Source: Malus domestica (taxonomy: Eukaryota > Streptophyta > Magnoliopsida > Rosales > Rosaceae). From it: DNA of 64,000 nt. The DNA is taken from positions 20,247,001 to 20,311,000 of the forward strand of contig NC_091674.1 in assembly GCF_042453785.1 (NCBI RefSeq). Reading direction: 5' to 3'. This document shows positions 63,107-64,000 of the stretch, one piece after another; the first letter of the stretch is position 1, and each line of letters begins with the position of its first letter. Under the pieces are notes generated by a model that saw only the letters and a list, made by a program, of their open reading frames with translations, had not been told where the DNA came from and did no database searches. Position numbers and translations under genes: made by a program.

Positions 63107-64000
63107 TGTCACAGCCCGTCCCGAACTTTTAATGTCGGAGACGTAAAACGACGGATTTACCCTTAGTGGGTATTAAGGTATGTGTGTGACATTATTTGGT
63201 TTAACCTTATATTAGTTTTGGAGAAAAATAATTAAGAGGAGTTGGATTATAATTTTGGTTTTTGTTAATTTTGGTTAGGGATTTAGATGATGGATGGTGA
63301 GGATTGAATGTGGACCATGTAAACCCCTTACCCTCTATCTTTCCCGTAACTCTCTCTCTCTCTCCTCCCTCACGACACTCTCTCTCTCTCACACCCATAT
63401 CGTACGGCCACACCCAAAACCATTCAAAACTTCACGGATCGAAGCTATTGAGGTAAGATTCTTCATCATTTCGTCGTCCTGAGTTGAATGGTACTAATTT
63501 TAAAGGGTGAAACATTCGATATCACGTGAAACCCGAACCCATATTTTTGGTCACTGTTCATGCACACGTGAAATGTTGTGTTTCAGGGAATTCTAGTGAG
63601 CTTAGTGAGGTCCCAAGGAAGCTCGGAGTGCTTCGTTTAAAGGATTTGGACGTCGGGATCACGAGGTTTGATTTTGGCCGGTTTTGCTTGGATTTTTCCG
63701 GTGAGATTTAGTTGTTTTTGGAGCTTAAAGTAGTGTATCGTGATTCTACATGTTTGGGGCTTCATTTTGGTATAAAATACGAAGAAAATGGTTGAGAAAC
63801 GAAGGAGAACAAGGCATTTGAAGTTTGGCCAGAAACCGGCCGCCGGAAAAACCTGTCCGGCGAGCCGAGGTTAGGGATGCTGCGCGTGGGGGCGCGTGTG
63901 GCCTCCAAAAATTTATCTAAAAATTTCTTGACGTCCGTGACGTCGAGTAGGTCGATGTGGTATATTCATATACCCAAATTGAGCATCGTATGAGAAGTTA
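63107..64000 (+). mobile_element. Start of a Gypsy LTR, cut by the window end
   Basis: Begins TGTCACAGCCCGTCCCGAA, the same start as the LTR at 25126 on the minus strand. Later stretches (ATTTATCTAAAAATTT, ATATTCATATACC, GTATGAGAAGTTA) also match that LTR. It contains CT-rich and GCCGG-rich parts and no gene. Confidence 0.8.

Overview
The window looks like nuclear DNA of a woody dicot. Genes are split by short AT-rich introns with GT..AG borders, there are eukaryotic tRNA genes, and much of the rest is layered transposons. The character of the repeats and retrotransposon proteins suggests the rose family (apple/pear/Prunus); this is an impression from memory, not proof. No bacterial, organellar or CRISPR-like structure was seen.

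Five protein genes look intact: FTSHI1 (13239-18618, +, 15 coding exons; inactive plastid FtsH-like AAA ATPase), SKIP8 (34823-36585, +, 3 exons; F-box protein), KELP (39973-41204, +, 3 exons; PC4-type coactivator), a DUF4228/PADRE protein (41902-42645, -, 1 exon) and an NRP-type DCD-domain protein (49043-50841, -, 4 exons). There are also two tRNA genes, Gln(CUG) at 37410-37481 and Cys(GCA) at 46851-46922. Broken host genes include a SUN-domain gene (19207-21337) and a piece of a glutaredoxin-family gene (46110-46277).

Layout. 1-12.9 kb is repeats: a SINE, a Mutator-type MITE, a short poly(A)-tailed element, a 1.25-kb foldback, a complete gag-only LTR retrotransposon (4807-7567) and a nest of hAT-like and Helitron-like elements (8394-12290). 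13-21.4 kb holds FTSHI1 and the SUN pseudogene. 21.4-34.5 kb is MITEs, a truncated chromodomain Gypsy element (-), a CACTA-type remnant and a decayed hAT transposase gene. 34.8-51 kb carries the remaining genes and both tRNAs; between SKIP8 and KELP lies a hAT fragment bracketed by 296-bp direct repeats. 51-64 kb is again transposons.

The most notable content is a pair of LTR retrotransposons of one family. Element A (53629-57437, +, TSD AATTA) and element B (58613-62014, -, TSD AAAAT) share LTRs, primer-binding site, polypurine tract and a peculiar 3' internal region with repeated copies of the LTR core promoter. I see no gag or pol in either. Each carries different pieces of host genes. A has segments resembling a PYL ABA receptor, an NPH3/BTB protein, an LRR receptor kinase, a mitochondrial calcium uniporter and an SR splicing factor. 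B has the start of an AP-1 clathrin-adaptor mu subunit. The two LTRs of A differ at only 2 of 380 positions, so A is young. B sits inside a foldback Mutator-type element with a 9-bp target duplication.

The intact genes are unrelated housekeeping or stress genes and do not form a pathway. SKIP8 next to KELP matches the neighbouring Arabidopsis loci At4g10925 and At4g10920 as I recall them, which suggests conserved microsynteny.
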